Notes: generated from the sequence alone by a model not told the origin. A DNA stretch of 64,000 nucleotides from Eudorina sp. 2006-703-Eu-15 (GCA_003117195.1 BDSI01000033.1:124001-188000), one strand, 5' to 3'. Counted from the first letter of the stretch, positions 1-12,714 are shown. Program-made: numbers and translations.

Positions 1-331
1 CCTTCGGCTAGCGTGCTGCTTGCGCCTGCCCTCTACCGGAGCCTCGTATTCACACGTTCGTATGAGCTTGGCGGGATGGGTGGCAGCGCGCCGACCTTTG
101 GGTCAGCGAAATGGGTCAAAGCGGACTTGATACGCGCATTCGGGAGTTGCAAGGGCCGCGCGCGGACCCGCGGGTCAGCCGTCTCGGTCAGCCTGAACAT
201 CGTGGGGCGATCTACATGCGCCCCCAGTTGCCATTGATGCATCTTCGTTCAGGGCTGCTGCGCATGTCCTCCTGCTCACCATAGCGGCCCTTCCCCTGCA
301 CCGCCCCCCCTCGCGTGTCCCGCTGCTGCAG

Positions 332-3300
332 CGAGCACATCATGCAGCCTGACGTGCCGCAGTCGCTGCGCCTGCAAGGCATCCTCGTCGGTGAGGCGGG
401 TGCGGCGACGGTTGATACATGGGCATGCTGGACACACCTGCGGGCCAACCCGTATGCATGTCGGACGCGCCCGCGCCCTTCGTTGTGCCCTCCACAATGA
501 TGTTGCTTTAGATAGCCGCTGCGACACCTCGTGCTTGCAACCAACCCACATCACCGTCTGACGGCATCACGGCCATCTTGCCCGACCCAACACAGGCGGC
601 GTGGCCGTCGTCTTCAGTCGACAGCAGCTGTACCTCCTGGGTAGGTGCAGGCGGGGTAGGCAGGGCGAACACAGTCCTGTGGCGTCTGTCGGGAAGGCAG
701 GGGCATCCATCCCCGGGGTGGTCAACCCTATGACCGCAGTCAGCAACACACGATGCGGTTTCCGTAATGAACGAACGGCTGTTGCAGCGGGTCCGGCAGA
801 GGGATGACTGGTGCCTACCTTTTTTATTAAGGTTGTTACCTGTGATGCCGGTCAGTGTACGAAATACGCTGTTTGAGATGACGTGACAGGCTGCGTGACC
901 AAACGGGGAAGAATCGGCGGGAGGGCAACCGCCTGCTGCGGCACTGCGTGCGCCTGCGCGACCCAGATGCGGGAGTTGTGCTATGTCGTTGCTTGCCTTG
1001 CGATTTGCGACTGCATGCGTTTGGGCGCCCGCAGAGGACTTGCAGGAGATGCTCCGCCGGGTGACCGCCTCCAAGACGCCCGAGCAGACCGCGGCAGCCG
1101 TCGTCAACACTGTCCTGCAGCGCGGCCGCGACAAGGCGAGGTCAGTGAGGCGTGGCGTTTGCAACTGCAGACGGCGCAACCAAGCCGTGCGCTGCAGCAC
1201 CGCTGCACGTGCAGCATTACGGATGGGGCACTGGGCCTTGTCAGCACCGCTAAGCTGTATGAAATACGATCTGGGTCGGCCGAGTATTGCGTCTATCTGC
1301 CTAGCATTTGGGTCAGACCGCTATTCGCTAGACTCCCTCGCATCAAGGCATTGCCGGTCTAAAAGCGTTTGAGAGCTTACGGTACCGGCGACCCAACTTG
1401 TTGGTGACTGGGCGGACGGCCGCAGGGTGGAGGCCATCACGCTGCAGGACGCTGGCCCCGAGGCCATGACCCTGCCCGCAATCATGCTGGGGGACCTCCA
1501 GGACCTCGAAGACCTCGAGCTGCTCGACCAGCAGGACCGACTGGGCGCAGCCGGTCCTGACCCGCATGGCAACCAGCCCAACGACGACGATGACGCCGAG
1601 GTCGAGGGGGAGGACGGCGGCGGCGGCCGGAGCCGGGGCCGGCGCGGGCGCGGCGGGGCGTCTGGCGATGCGGGGGGAGGCAGGGGCGGTGGCGGTCTGC
1701 TGGCGGAGGATCTCCTGATGTTGCCGACGCTGGCTCCGATGAGCGCGGCTGACGGCGGGAGCGAAGGTGAGGCGCATGCGGTTACCCGGCGTCAATAGGC
1801 GTTGGCCTCGCTCGGGGGTCGGATGGGCATTCCAGTCTTGAAGGCGGGGACGCTGTGTCCAGATTGGGGTATAGTGGTCATGCGTGGTGCTTCTCAGTCG
1901 TTTGGCTCTCGTGGCTCTGGTATGCCTGATGTCAGACCGCCGTACCATAACGTCAGGTATTCCTCCGCGTGTGTGTCGCCTGCAGGTGCGCAGAGGGCCC
2001 GTGGCTCCCACGGCCTGGAGAGGGGCACCAGAGCTGTCGCCCAGGAGACTCACACCCAGATGGGCTTGTAAGTTGGGGGACGCCCAGCGGGTACCGTCTG
2101 CCGGCTTGCATGTTGCAGTTGTTCATATCGTACGTACGGTAAATGTGACAGGCTACAGACCGCTTGCACACCACGTCTGCTTGCTGCGGTGCGCTCAATG
2201 TGTACGGCCCTCCTCCCTTGTCCGATGCGTGTCGTCCTCCCATACACGGTCCCAGCCCTCCAAACCGTTGTTCCCTGGCGTACCCTGCTTGCCACCCGCC
2301 AGCCCCGAGGACGAGATGTTCGAGGCTCCCGACCTGCAGCTGCTGGTCGACGACGAGGACGGCGACGCTCTGCTCCAGGCCTTTGGTAAGCTCCTTGGTC
2401 CTGCTGGTGGTTTAACAGAGCCTAACTGCCGCCCTCTCGCTTTGCTGCGTTCTATGTGCTTTCGTTTGATTTGCTTGCGTTCTATTTGCTTTCGTTCTGT
2501 TGTACTTGCTTGGACTGCTCAGCGAGTCATCAGTGCGCTATCCCTGCCGTCCGCCGCTTCAAGAGGGAATCGGCGTCAGCGACACCCCATCCCAAACGTT
2601 TATGAACAGCCCAGATACCGTACGGACGTTGTCGTTTACAGGACATGATTTCCGCGGATAACATCTGCGTATCCTCTTGGTTCTCTTCCTCCCCAATCGA
2701 ACCCAAAGGAGGCTACGGCGCAGCAGCAACCGCACCGCCCAAGAGCGCCGCCCCCAGCCACACGACCCGTGCCACGCCCAACTGGACACCCGCTGGGACC
2801 ACCGCTGGCGGCGTTCCTGCCACCGGTGCCGCCGCCGCTGCGGCCGCAGGCGCGCTAGAACCTCTCACCACGCTTCCAGAGCCCGAGGACAGCGAGTTCG
2901 GCTTGGAGTTTGGCCCGGATCTGGTGCCGCTCAACGACTTGACCCAGACGCAAGAAGAACAACAGCAGCAAGGCCAGCAGCAAGGCCAGCTGCCGTTGGA
3001 GGAGCGCTTTGATGCTGCCTCGGAAGGTCGGCCCGCGACGTCGTTGCTGCCTCTGCCCAGCGTGGGGGAGCCGCCGGAGCACTACATGCCGCCGTCGCCC
3101 GTTCATGACGGTAAGGGTGGCGTCGTCGCTGGAGGGTGTCGATAGTTGCTGCTGGGGTTGGCCGCCAGAGGGACGGCGGGCGGCAGCGATGCAGTCCTGC
3201 GAGATTAAATGTCTGATGGCCTGCTGGATGGCGTTAGCATGCGCGTCCCGACGCATTCACATACGCGCTGGCGTGCGGCGTGCGATAGGTACCCTTAGCA

Positions 3301-6300
3301 GGCCCTTGGTGAACACTCAGCCTAACCCTGCTCTTGTGGGGAAGGCTACAGCGAAGGTGCTGAGCGATGATTGCAGCGTAGCTCCTCGTTCGATGCATGA
3401 GGATGTGGGTGTGCCTTGTGTGCGTGCCTGCCGGTGGGGTGGCGGCGAGCAGGCGAGGAGGTGCTGCTCCCGGTCCCCTCCGCGGCCACCACCTCGACGG
3501 GAACCTCCGCCGGTCGGGCGGGTGCGGCCCACAAGCGGCGGCGCACGTCCGACGAGGAGAACGACTCCGTCAGCGAGGTCGTGGCATCGCTGCTGGCCGT
3601 CACGGACCAAACGCAGCAACAGGCGGCGGCAGCGGGTGACGGGGAGGACGCAGGCAACAACAACAATAACAACAACAACAACGACGTTGTGAGTGTACGT
3701 CTCCCCGCGTTGAGATGTGTTTGCCTAGGCAGGGGCGGTACGGCGTGTCTCCCCGGCAAGATAGGATGGTGCTGCGGCTTGGCTTGAAAGTCGCCGCCAC
3801 CCTCGGCCCTGCCGCCGCCGGCCCTGCGCATTGGCCAGAAGTTTGCAGATGTTGTCGCCCGTACGGCCGTGGGGTCCGCTGGGGCCCCACACATTGTGCG
3901 GCACCTGAGAGACCGATCCAAGTCGCGTTGTTTGCCGACAGGCCAGCCTCTATTTCGTGCCCTTCTTCCTACGACATCTGACCCGCCCTATGGTCCGTTT
4001 CCATGCCCTCCGAAACCATTCTCGCGCGGTCACCAGCCGGATGGGCAGCAGCCGCGTGCCGGGCAGCAGCTGGAGCTGTCTCACGGCCGCCAGGCGGCCA
4101 GGCCTCCGCAGGCCCGCCGCCGTCGGCCTGGGGCTCGCGTCACTCAGGACGACGTGGAGGCCATCGTGGTGCGGCGTGCGGCGGTTGCACCTCAAACCCG
4201 AAGGGTTTGGGTCTTGGGGAGGGCGGAGGGAGGGTGACTAGTGACGGGGAGTGGACTTCGGGTGTGCCGTACCTGGGCGACCGATTGCCGTACACCAGAA
4301 TGCGGTATTGGGGCGTCTGATTGCCGTACGCGGGGATGCATTGCTGGCACGCTGAGCGCCCCGGGCATGGTGATCGCGCACCGTCACTCTTCGTGGAAGG
4401 AAAAGGGTAACGACTGGCATAGCATGGGGTACGAATGGGCGCCAAGCTGCGCGGCCCTGCTCCTGCCCTGCCGTGATGCGAATGGATGGATGGATGTTAC
4501 AGCCCGACATGCCGGTGCATGCCTTTGCCGGTGCATGTCCTTGCCGGTGCAGGTCGCCGGCAGGACCTACCGCGAATGGACCCTGGACTCGTCGGAGCTG
4601 ATAAGGCCCAAGCAGAAAGCGCTGGCGCCCAAGGGTCCCAACGGCGGCAGCCCGGACCGCCCCACCGCCGTGCTGGCGGGCGACCGTGCCGGCCTGCTGT
4701 CAGGGCGCTACTCCGGGGAGCTGTATGACGGCACTCCCGCAGCGCGTATGACCGCCGCCGTTGCGGCGGCGTTGACAGCGGGCGACGCGGAGGCCGCGTC
4801 TGCAGCTGTTCTGCGCGGCCCGGCGGCGATGCTGCGCGGCCGGGGTATGGCCTGGGCGCCGCAGCTGTCCCGGCTGGTGGCGATGGCAGCTGAGGCGGAT
4901 GATGTGGTTGTGGACGAGGATGAGGATGCGGCTCCCGGCGGCGGTGCGAAAGCGCCGGCGCGGCGCGCTGGTGCCGGTCAGCCAGGTACGAACGCAATTT
5001 GCCATTGTGTGACGACTGACTTCAGTTTAGAACTCACATCTTTTCGAGTCGACCCGAGGGATATGCTTGCAGTCCTGGAAAGGTCTTTTCGATGTTGTAT
5101 TTCCAGGGCTATAAACCACAGTTCGAGTTGTGTTGTCGAGGTCCGGCAGCCTGAGGACGGCCTCAGCTTCTTGTGCATTGGCACGTGGCTGATTGCTGAT
5201 ATGCTCAACGGAAAAGCCTTAACCGCCGCCCATCTGTCGGCGTGGACCGACCACCGAACTGCCGCATAGATGCGCCCCGGGGAAAGCGCCAGCGCATTGC
5301 GTTCGCCCCTGCCGATGGGGAGCAGCAGCAGCAGCAGCGGCATGACATTGAGCCCTCCGAGGTCTGCAACGGGGCACAGCAGCAGCAACAACGACAGCAG
5401 GCCCGCAGGCGTGGGACCGACGATGACGACTTGGCCTCGCAGCGCAGCGGCTCGCGCCTAGACGTGCACGATGTGCAGCTGGCAGGTCCGGAGCAGGAGC
5501 TGCAGCCCCTGGAGGTGTCCGAGGAGCTCGCGGCCTCGGAGGGCCGCCCTGCATCGGCCCTGTTCCAGGCGCCGCCGGGCGCGCAGATGGCGGAAGCGTA
5601 CGACGCCGCGGATCCTATGGATCTGATGCAGGACGACCAGATCCTGGGCGACGACGTCGAGATCGAAAGGTGCGCGGCATGGCACGGCACTGCTGGCAGC
5701 AGAAAACAATTACCTTGGCAGGCACGATCGCGAACGTGTCGAACGAAGCGGCTCACGGGCGTGTGCTTAGCCCCGGCGCATCTCAGTGTTGGAACTTGGG
5801 AGAGAGGGAAGGCAAAGCAACCAGGATTTGCGCAGTCCGTAGCTGTGTGGCATTGCGAGGTTTCACGGGCCTGGCGCCGCGCTCAGGTGTTTCAGCTGGC
5901 AACAGCGCGGGCGACAAAGGCTTGGACCGCGCACCGTTCGTGAATGATCTCATCATTTGTTTCTGATTCTAATGCACATCTCCGCTTGCGCTCCCGACTT
6001 CCTTTCCGCTCCCGTAGGATGCGACGCGAGGACACTCCAGAGGGCAGCGAGGCGGCGCGGCAGCGCGAGGCGCAGAGGCTCGCGGCGCTGGGGCTGGTCG
6101 CTGGGCCCGCCTCGAACGGCCGGCTGGCCACATGCGACCCCTCCAGCCGGGCAACCTCCGGGAGCTCGCACAGCAGCTTGGGGCGGGAGGACGAGGTGCA
6201 GACCCTGGCCAACGCCAACGCGACCACATTCAGGTGGGAAACGAAGGACCAGCTTGGTCGACCTGCTGTACGTACTCCGTAGTCTGTGCTTTTGAGGCAA

Positions 6301-7816
6301 GATGGATCGGGCCAGATGAGTGCGCTGCCTCTGCGGCGGCATGCGGGAACCGCGGGTGCGCGCGGGTGTCAGGGTCGTCTGTACCGAGCACTTGGCGCTG
6401 ATACGCGCACCCTTGAATGAGCTAAGTACTGGCTTCACCTTGACATAATTCTGCACGCAATTTTGATTTTCAGTTTGGATCATGGCTGGCTTGAAGGACA
6501 TCGGACCGCGGCCTGGAATGGGTCGGTACCTGTTTAAGATGGCCACCCCACCACCCCACCACCCCGCTACCCTTCGCATGCTGTTCGGAATCCCGTCTGA
6601 CCGTCCTTGCCTCACTGTCTCTGCCTGGTATGTACTGGGTACGTGATCACGCCAGGCGCGCCAGTACGGGCGCACCGCGTCGCTTCGGCAACGGCACCCT
6701 GGAGGACCTGCTGCCCGCCATCAACGAGGGCGACGTGCAGGGCGCTGTCATGGAGTACATGGACTGGGATGACGAGCAGGTGCTGTCCGGAGTTGCTCGT
6801 TTCTGCGTTCTGCGTCTCACTACGGATCCATGGCACACGAGGGAACTTTGTGGCCTTCGCGTAGGTGCTGTTATATACCATAAACCGTTACCGTTACCGT
6901 TGCTGTTATGCGGATGCGCCGTCCGACGCTGCGGGCTGCTGTGTGCTGTCCTTGTGCGCGGTGACAGCAACACGGTGTGGTCGCGTGCAGCGTCGTTGCG
7001 CCATCAATTCCCCGTGCCATGTGCCATTTGAGACACTGTGCGGGAGACGCACGGTGCCTCGTTGCGTTCTCCTGCTATGAAGGATCTGGCGGCAGCAGCG
7101 GAGCCAGTGACTGGAGAGCCGGAGGCGGGGCTGTCCGGCGGACGCTCCAGAGGCATGAGCCGCGGCGCCCTCCGGTCCGGCCAGCGGCGCAGCGCAGGCG
7201 GCTCCTCGGGCGCCGGCACCGCCACCGCCACCGCCACGCGGACGCAAGACGCGCCGTTCAGCTTGAAGGAGACCAACGGCCTGAACACGCAGGCGGTGCC
7301 TCCGCAGGCCTTCTTGGGTCACAACACCAAAGTAACCGTTGCGTAAGTCTTACTGCGCGTACCGTACCACTGCGCGTAGTATTCTTAAGTCCCGTCGTGC
7401 ATGCGTTGCGGGCGTGTAGCCCAAGGCCGGCTGCCACTTTGGTCCCCATGTACCCGCGCCGCTGTAATATGATGTGATATGCGGGCTGCAAGTTGGAATA
7501 TGGGAGCCCTCCAGGCTGTCTTGCTAGCTGGCGCAACTGTACGGCGCGTGCTCCTGTGGTCGACATGCTGCCTGACAGGATTTTCCGCAAGCACCTGGCC
7601 GGAGGTCGACGCGAGGTTGCCGGTGAGGGCGAGGACGCGGTCGACGGGGGCGCAGAGTCCAGCCTGTCGTTCTTCGGCCTGGTGAACCGGCTGAGGCGGG
7701 CGGAGGCCGTCAAGCTCTTCTACCAGACCCTGGTGACCAGCACGGCCGGCTACGTGCGCGTCGCTCAGGAGCAACCGTATGGGGACATCACGATTCGGGC
7801 AGGCATCAAGCTCTGA
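332..7816 (+). CDS. RAD21: RAD21/REC8-family kleisin, cohesin subunit (5' end missing)
   Basis: Alpha-kleisin that closes the SMC1-SMC3 cohesin ring in the nucleus. Exons: 332-390, 596-640, 1035-1140, 1426-1766, 1986-2067, 2303-2385, 2709-3110, 3453-3688, 4037-4168, 4553-4985, 5270-5669, 6018-6233, 6656-6779, 7083-7342, 7579-7816. All join in phase, giving about 1,050 residues. The first three exons form the end of the Rad21/Rec8 N-terminal domain (SLRLQGILVGGVAVVFSRQQ, then YLLEDLQEML). A central ELIRP segment (exon 4553-4985) fits the family's conserved middle. The last exon is the C-terminal winged helix (KLFYQTLV...EQPYGDITI). The linker is low-complexity, with poly-Asn near 3656 and poly-Gln near 5320. 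The start codon and the first part of the N-terminal domain lie left of the window or in an exon I could not identify. The C terminus looks closer to RAD21/SCC1 than to REC8, but the mitotic/meiotic assignment is inference. The 7579 and 6656 acceptors have in-phase alternatives. Confidence 0.88.
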
Positions 7817-8543
7817 GCTGCTCACGGAGTAGCGGAAAGGCGACTGGGAACTTTGTGCATTACACAGACGAGAAGACAGGACAGCAGGATGTGTGGGGTA
7901 CGAAGCAACATGGCAGTGCGCGCCGAAGCGCTGGCAATTTTTTCCGATGGCATGTGAAGAGTTTCCCTCACCTGCGTGTGTCATGTAGCAGGTGTACGAA
8001 GTCCGAGGCGGCATGCACGACACGTTCAGTTTGGCTAACGAAAAAGTATTTTGGCTCAAAGCATCGGCGTCTGCTTTCGTTTCCAGTGTGGGTCTGATTT
8101 CGTTTCCAATGTGGGGTCGTCTCGTTGCAGGAATTACGTCGCAGGCTGTGCCTTACGGTGTATGCATACATCCCTTGTCCGCGAGGTATGCTTCGGACGA
8201 CAATGGGCTTCGTGTGAATGGTCCGCATTGCCTCGTTCGCGTCGTACCTGGAAGCGACAATCCGTTAATAACGGCACGCCAATGTATGTGCGTGTGCGTA
8301 CGGCACGGGCTGTTGTGGATCGGATTGGAGCTTCCTTTTGCGGCGTTACGTATTACATGCCCCCGGCGTTAGGTATTGCCCGTCCTCAAGATGTTTTCGA
8401 TGATATCTGAAGGGATGCGCTGTAGGAAAAGAATTAGTACTGCCCATGGGACCGTGTCGTACGGCAAGATAGTATCCTGGGACGTGGCTGTTGCCCTCCG
8501 TCTACATTGCAGTTCACAAATTTCGTCTTAGATTGACAACTTA

Positions 8544-8548
8544 TGTAA
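8544..8548 (+). terminator. TGTAA poly(A) signal of the kleisin gene
   Basis: First good TGTAA after the stop at 7816, implying a 3'UTR of about 740 nt. TGTAA is the usual polyadenylation signal in volvocine algae. Confidence 0.5.
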
Positions 8549-8768
8549 TCTCTTTGCTGCTACACGCACGCATCACCCATCCCTTCATAACTCAAAAATT
8601 GTTAAAACTGACACAACTTTGCATGTGCGGAAATTTGCAAGCTCACTGATTAGATTACGACGCTGGCATTTGGTTCTTAATTTATGGTTTAACCGGCTTG
8701 TGACTCTGTGACCAACTCATATTTTAACCGAAGGCGTTGGGACCGCACTAGGAAGAAGACAGCACGTC

Positions 8769-10174
8769 ATGGTTCGATTGACGTTGATAGCAAGAGTCCA
8801 AGATGGATTGCCACTAGCTGAGGGCCTGGACAGCGAGAAGGACGCGGAGATCGACTCATACAAATCGCAAGCGAAGGTGCGCACCTTCCCCCTAAACGTC
8901 TGTTGGATTGGTTGCTAACGACGGAGGCAATGCGTGCGCAGAGCTTGATCAAGAAGTTTTCACAACAGCCAAGTCACCAGGCTGCTCGTCTGTCCGTGGA
9001 GTCTGGCAAGTACACCTTCCATTACTTGATCGATGGAGGTGTCTGCTATCTTACCCTGACCGAGAAGGGCTACCCGAAGAAACTTGCTTTCCAATACCTC
9101 GAGGAATTGACAAACGAGTTTAGCCGGCTGTACGGGCAGTCGGTGCACTCGGTCAGCCGGCCATATGCCTTCATCAAGTTCGGTACGTGCCATGCCACCT
9201 TCGGGGAGTGCAAGAAGAGGGGCCTCCTGCGCTGGGGGATTGATCTAGGCTGAGGGTGGGAGCGGGAGGGTGGGACTGCACGCATCGGTGCGTATTGAGA
9301 CACCCTGGGTAACTTTCCTTAACACCCAAGGCATCCATGGCGTGCGCAACGCGCGGTGGCTATGGTTGAACTAAGGGGTGTGCTTCACGCCAGTTAAGAG
9401 ATGGCCGCATCAATAATTGTGGCCGAAACCCATTTCTGCACGTGACGCTGCTGCGGGCCACATGTCTGGTGTATGAATGGCCGTGCAGACACATTCATTC
9501 AAAAGACAAAGAAGCTCTACATGGACACACGCACGCAGCGGAACCTGTCGAAACTCAATGACGACCTGGCGGAGGTGCACTCCATCATGACGCGGAACAT
9601 CCAGGAGGTGCTCGGGCAAGGAGAGAAGCTGGATAGTAAGTGCCAGCAGGGGGCAAACGGGAAGCAAACGTCTGCGCGGACGGCATTCAAGCCACATGCG
9701 ACGAGTGGACTGGGACTTGTTGCGGACCGCATCCGTGAACTGTCACAAGGTTGTTCAGGGCATTGCAAAATTGGATGCACGTTTGTGGCGGTATGATTTG
9801 CGGTCAGGGCTAACTCAGATGCTTGCTGTGTGCGTCATTTGCAGGCATGGCAAAAATGTCGAGCACACTGGCAGCGGAGTCGAAACAATATGCAACTCGC
9901 GCGAAGGATCTCCACCGGCAGGTACTTTGGCTGCAACTACATGTTTCGTTCTCATCGCGCTGCCAGTTTGGGTTGCGTGCGTGTACTGTGGACGTTGCGG
10001 TGACCCAGCTGCTGCTGGCTTATCGCTTTGGCCTGTTATGCCCAAGAGTTTGGCGCTCTGACGGTGTGCCTTTCCGATGGTCCGCAGGCTCTGATCCGCA
10101 AGTACGTCCCACTGGCGATAGTGGTCGGCGTTGTCCTCTTGGTCCTCTGGATCCGTTCCAAATACTACCGATAG
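8769..10174 (+). CDS. SEC22: SEC22 R-SNARE (ER-Golgi v-SNARE)
   Basis: Vesicle SNARE acting in ER-Golgi transport. Five exons (8769-8876, 8942-9182, 9489-9635, 9845-9921, 10088-10174) join in phase to 219 residues, the normal family length. Residues 1 to about 115 form the longin domain (starts MVRLTLIARVQDGLPL). The R-SNARE helix follows from about residue 130, with the zero-layer arginine at R152 in SIMTRNIQEVL. Residues about 196-214 are a single hydrophobic membrane anchor (LAIVVGVVLLVLW), followed by a short basic/aromatic tail. The start is the first ATG and opens directly into the longin domain. The gene lies head-to-tail with the kleisin gene and converges with the ELOB-like gene, whose stop is only 241 nt from this one. 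I see no plus-strand TGTAA close to the stop. Confidence 0.96.
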
Positions 10175-10247
10175 TTGCTGCGGGTTTTGGTTTGTCGGTG
10201 GGGGCAATAAGGATGATGGGTGGAGCGGCGTGGGCCTCGCAACAAAG

Positions 10248-10252
10248 TTACA
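10248..10252 (-). terminator. TGTAA poly(A) signal of the ELOB-like gene
   Basis: Reads TTACA on the plus strand, so TGTAA on the minus strand. It lies 163 nt past the ELOB stop and only about 75 nt beyond the stop of convergent SEC22. Confidence 0.45.
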
Positions 10253-10414
10253 GTAACGGAAAAGCCATGACGATGTGGCTGTGAACGACACGCGGATGCT
10301 CTCGGCGCCGCGCACGGTGGGGATATCAGCAACGTCAGTTCCCGGCGGGCAGCCTCCAGGGGCCTTCAGATATTGGTCGATTGATCTGTACCGCTCTGCG
10401 AGGCCATTGGCCTG

Positions 10415-10943
10415 TTACTCCTGCTTTTCGCTATCGAACGCTGAGATGTTGGGAGGCTCAAACGTCCCATCTGCGCAAGACGAATGTAGAAGCCGTTACG
10501 GATTGAAGTCGTTTGTCTGTTGGAGTTCCGACAGCTCAGCATGGATTTTCAACGACGTACCTGGTTGGAGGTAGCATAGCGCTAATACGTCGTCGTTCTC
10601 CACCTTCAGGTCTATCAGCTTTCGCGCATCTTCCAGAATTGTTGCGCCCTTGTGGAGCTGCTGGCTCTCCGGGGGCTGAATGACATCGCACAAACAACGG
10701 AAGGCATTGTCGGGGCAGACAAAGCTCGATATTTTCTCAAGACGCAGGACCGCTTTAAGACGCGACGCGAAGCATAACTGTGCGAAGCTCTTACACGTCC
10801 CTGGCCATGCACCCAAATTGCCCCCTTTTGCGACTTGCCTGATCAACAAGCTCCTGAAGCTTCTGCTTTACTTCCAGAACGGTGTCCGTAGGCTCGACGT
10901 GCAAAAAGTATGTCGTCTTAAGCCGCTTCACTCGAACATACAT
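10415..10943 (-). CDS. ELOB: Elongin-B-like ubiquitin-fold protein
   Basis: Three minus-strand exons (10943-10839, 10675-10561, 10470-10415) join in phase to 91 residues. The product begins MYVRVKRLKTTYFLHVEP, continues with a DQPPESQQLHKG turn and ENDDVLALCYLQ, and ends DGTFEPPNISAF. This is the ubiquitin-like fold of elongin B plus its short DTFE-type tail. Elongin B pairs with elongin C as the adaptor of cullin-RING ubiquitin ligases and is also part of the elongin elongation factor; a role here is by homology. Intron 1 begins with GC instead of GT (CAG followed by GCAAGT) and ends in a normal AG. The nearby GT would shift the frame, so the GC donor is required. ATG codons inside the intron create misleading longer open frames. 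Divergent from PRK. Confidence 0.86.
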
Positions 10944-12714
10944 AGACTAGGTAAGGCCAACAAGCAGAGCGTCAGCGTATAGAGAACTGAGCTACGATAA
11001 TGATAACCAAATCCGCCCCAGCGCACCATTTTAGCCGGGACTCCTTTTCGCCCCTCACGGCCTCCTCACGCAGTAACCGAAGTTAAATACTAGGCATACA
11101 GTCCTCCAAGGCACAAAACCTTTTGTATATTGATGCCTAGCTACGTGAAAAACAAAAGTACGATAGGCGAGGTTGTGCGGATCTGTCTGTTTTGTCCAAG
11201 TGCTTTAGCAAAATGTAAGTGGTCATATTACGAGGTATCATGCGAAGTAAGAAAGGGCAAAGCGTCTTTGAAAGGTGGTCGTAAGCTGTACGGTGGTTCA
11301 GTAGTGTCGTGGAAAATTGCAAAACATACCTTAAAATGAGCAGCCATCTGGCAAGGTGGACCGAAATGATCGAATTTGCTCATCGCTTGCGTCAATCATG
11401 CACCAAGTTGGCTTCCGTAGATGTTGTTCAGCGGTACGTCGGCCCGTGGGCCCGTGAACTGACAGAGTGCAGGCCACAGCCATTGTTATTGGCACATGAC
11501 CATAACCAAGTACGTAGACTTACAATCAGAACATTCCTTACAATCAGACCTTGGCGTCGTTACGTCAGCATCCACGCACCCATTCACTGGCGAGCATATC
11601 ACTACACGACTGGGCCCGAATGCACGCAGTGAGGCAGCGGCGAAGACTACCGGTGGCGTACGGAAAGGGGTGGATCGATGCGCGGATACGTTGCATCACT
11701 CGGGAAGACAGAACGGGGTTGCCTGAAGCTTCGTGATCAATTGTTGTGCTTTCACTCGACTGGTTGTGATTTGGGGTCTGGGCCTTTTGAATAGAGAGAC
11801 ATACGCACGTTGCACTGCGTCTAAGGCATGTGCTCTAGCCAGATTTGGTCTGCCTGGCCCTGCATGGCCTTTGCGGCCTGTGTCGGAATCTGCTTGTACT
11901 CCCCCTCTGCGTCCTGCACGATGGTGCATGAACATGCGCGAACCGTCAACGAGTATAAGTGCCGTAGATGGGACAATCAAGATGCATGTGCCTCGCATTC
12001 TCTGACGTGGTCCCCGCCCCCTAGCTATCTTCTGCGACCGTACGACGGGATCTTTCCGGTGCCTTACATGTCCGCCTTGACTGTTTTCGTCCCAGCTGTC
12101 ATTACCAGAAGGGCTTAGCGCATCGCCAAGATACCGCAAGTCATAACGTGCACACCGCTGTACACTAAATGGCCCTGCCCAACTTGAGAGCGCGCCTTCG
12201 CGTTCAATAATCTTAACTGACGACTGACCCTCGGGCCAGAACTAGGTCTTTGACGAAAATTTCTCTTATCACTGGACGCCCAACAGCGGTAGTGGAGCAA
12301 CGCATAAATTAGGTTATGTGCAATGCATACCCCAGGGAACCCTCGGAAACAGATGTATATATACATCGCAAGGTCTGGCCGGAACAAACGTAGTCATAGT
12401 GTCGGCCGCCTTTTATCTAGAATGAAATGCTTTCTGACAGTATGACGGAAGTATGGCGGTGTGCAATTTCACCCGTAAGGCACTTGTCAGCTCAGTGCGA
12501 GAGCACCCAAGATGATGGATTTCATTGTGATTCGTAGCTAAGTTTATTTTTTATAGCTGCACAGTTATCTAGCGACATTGGCGGGACTGGTGGTAAGGAC
12601 GGTCGTGCATCTCGCGCCGTACGCGGATAAGGCGTCACACTACTTGCAGATAAGAGCCACCGAGTGCCCAGGTTCAGTCGCTCTGTGTGCGTCTTGCTTC
12701 GAGCCATTGTTAAT
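10944..12714. other. Intergenic region between divergent ELOB and PRK
   Basis: About 1.8 kb, visibly more AT-rich than neighbouring exons. It must hold both promoters and 5'UTRs. Open frames here are short, with no recognisable motif and no codon bias like the flanking genes. I see no convincing TATA box, tRNA or mobile element. A plus-strand TGTAA occurs at 11214-11218. Confidence 0.5.

Noticed and set aside
90..180. KWVKADLIRAF reading frame as the missing kleisin N-terminal exon
   Set aside because: KADLIRA resembles kleisin N termini, but no donor with good consensus joins it to the exon at 332 in a way that keeps family similarity.
10496..10849. A 117-residue minus-strand protein at the ELOB locus
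   Set aside because: It starts inside intron 1 and runs past the real donor at 10561. The spliced 91-residue product matches elongin B at both ends.
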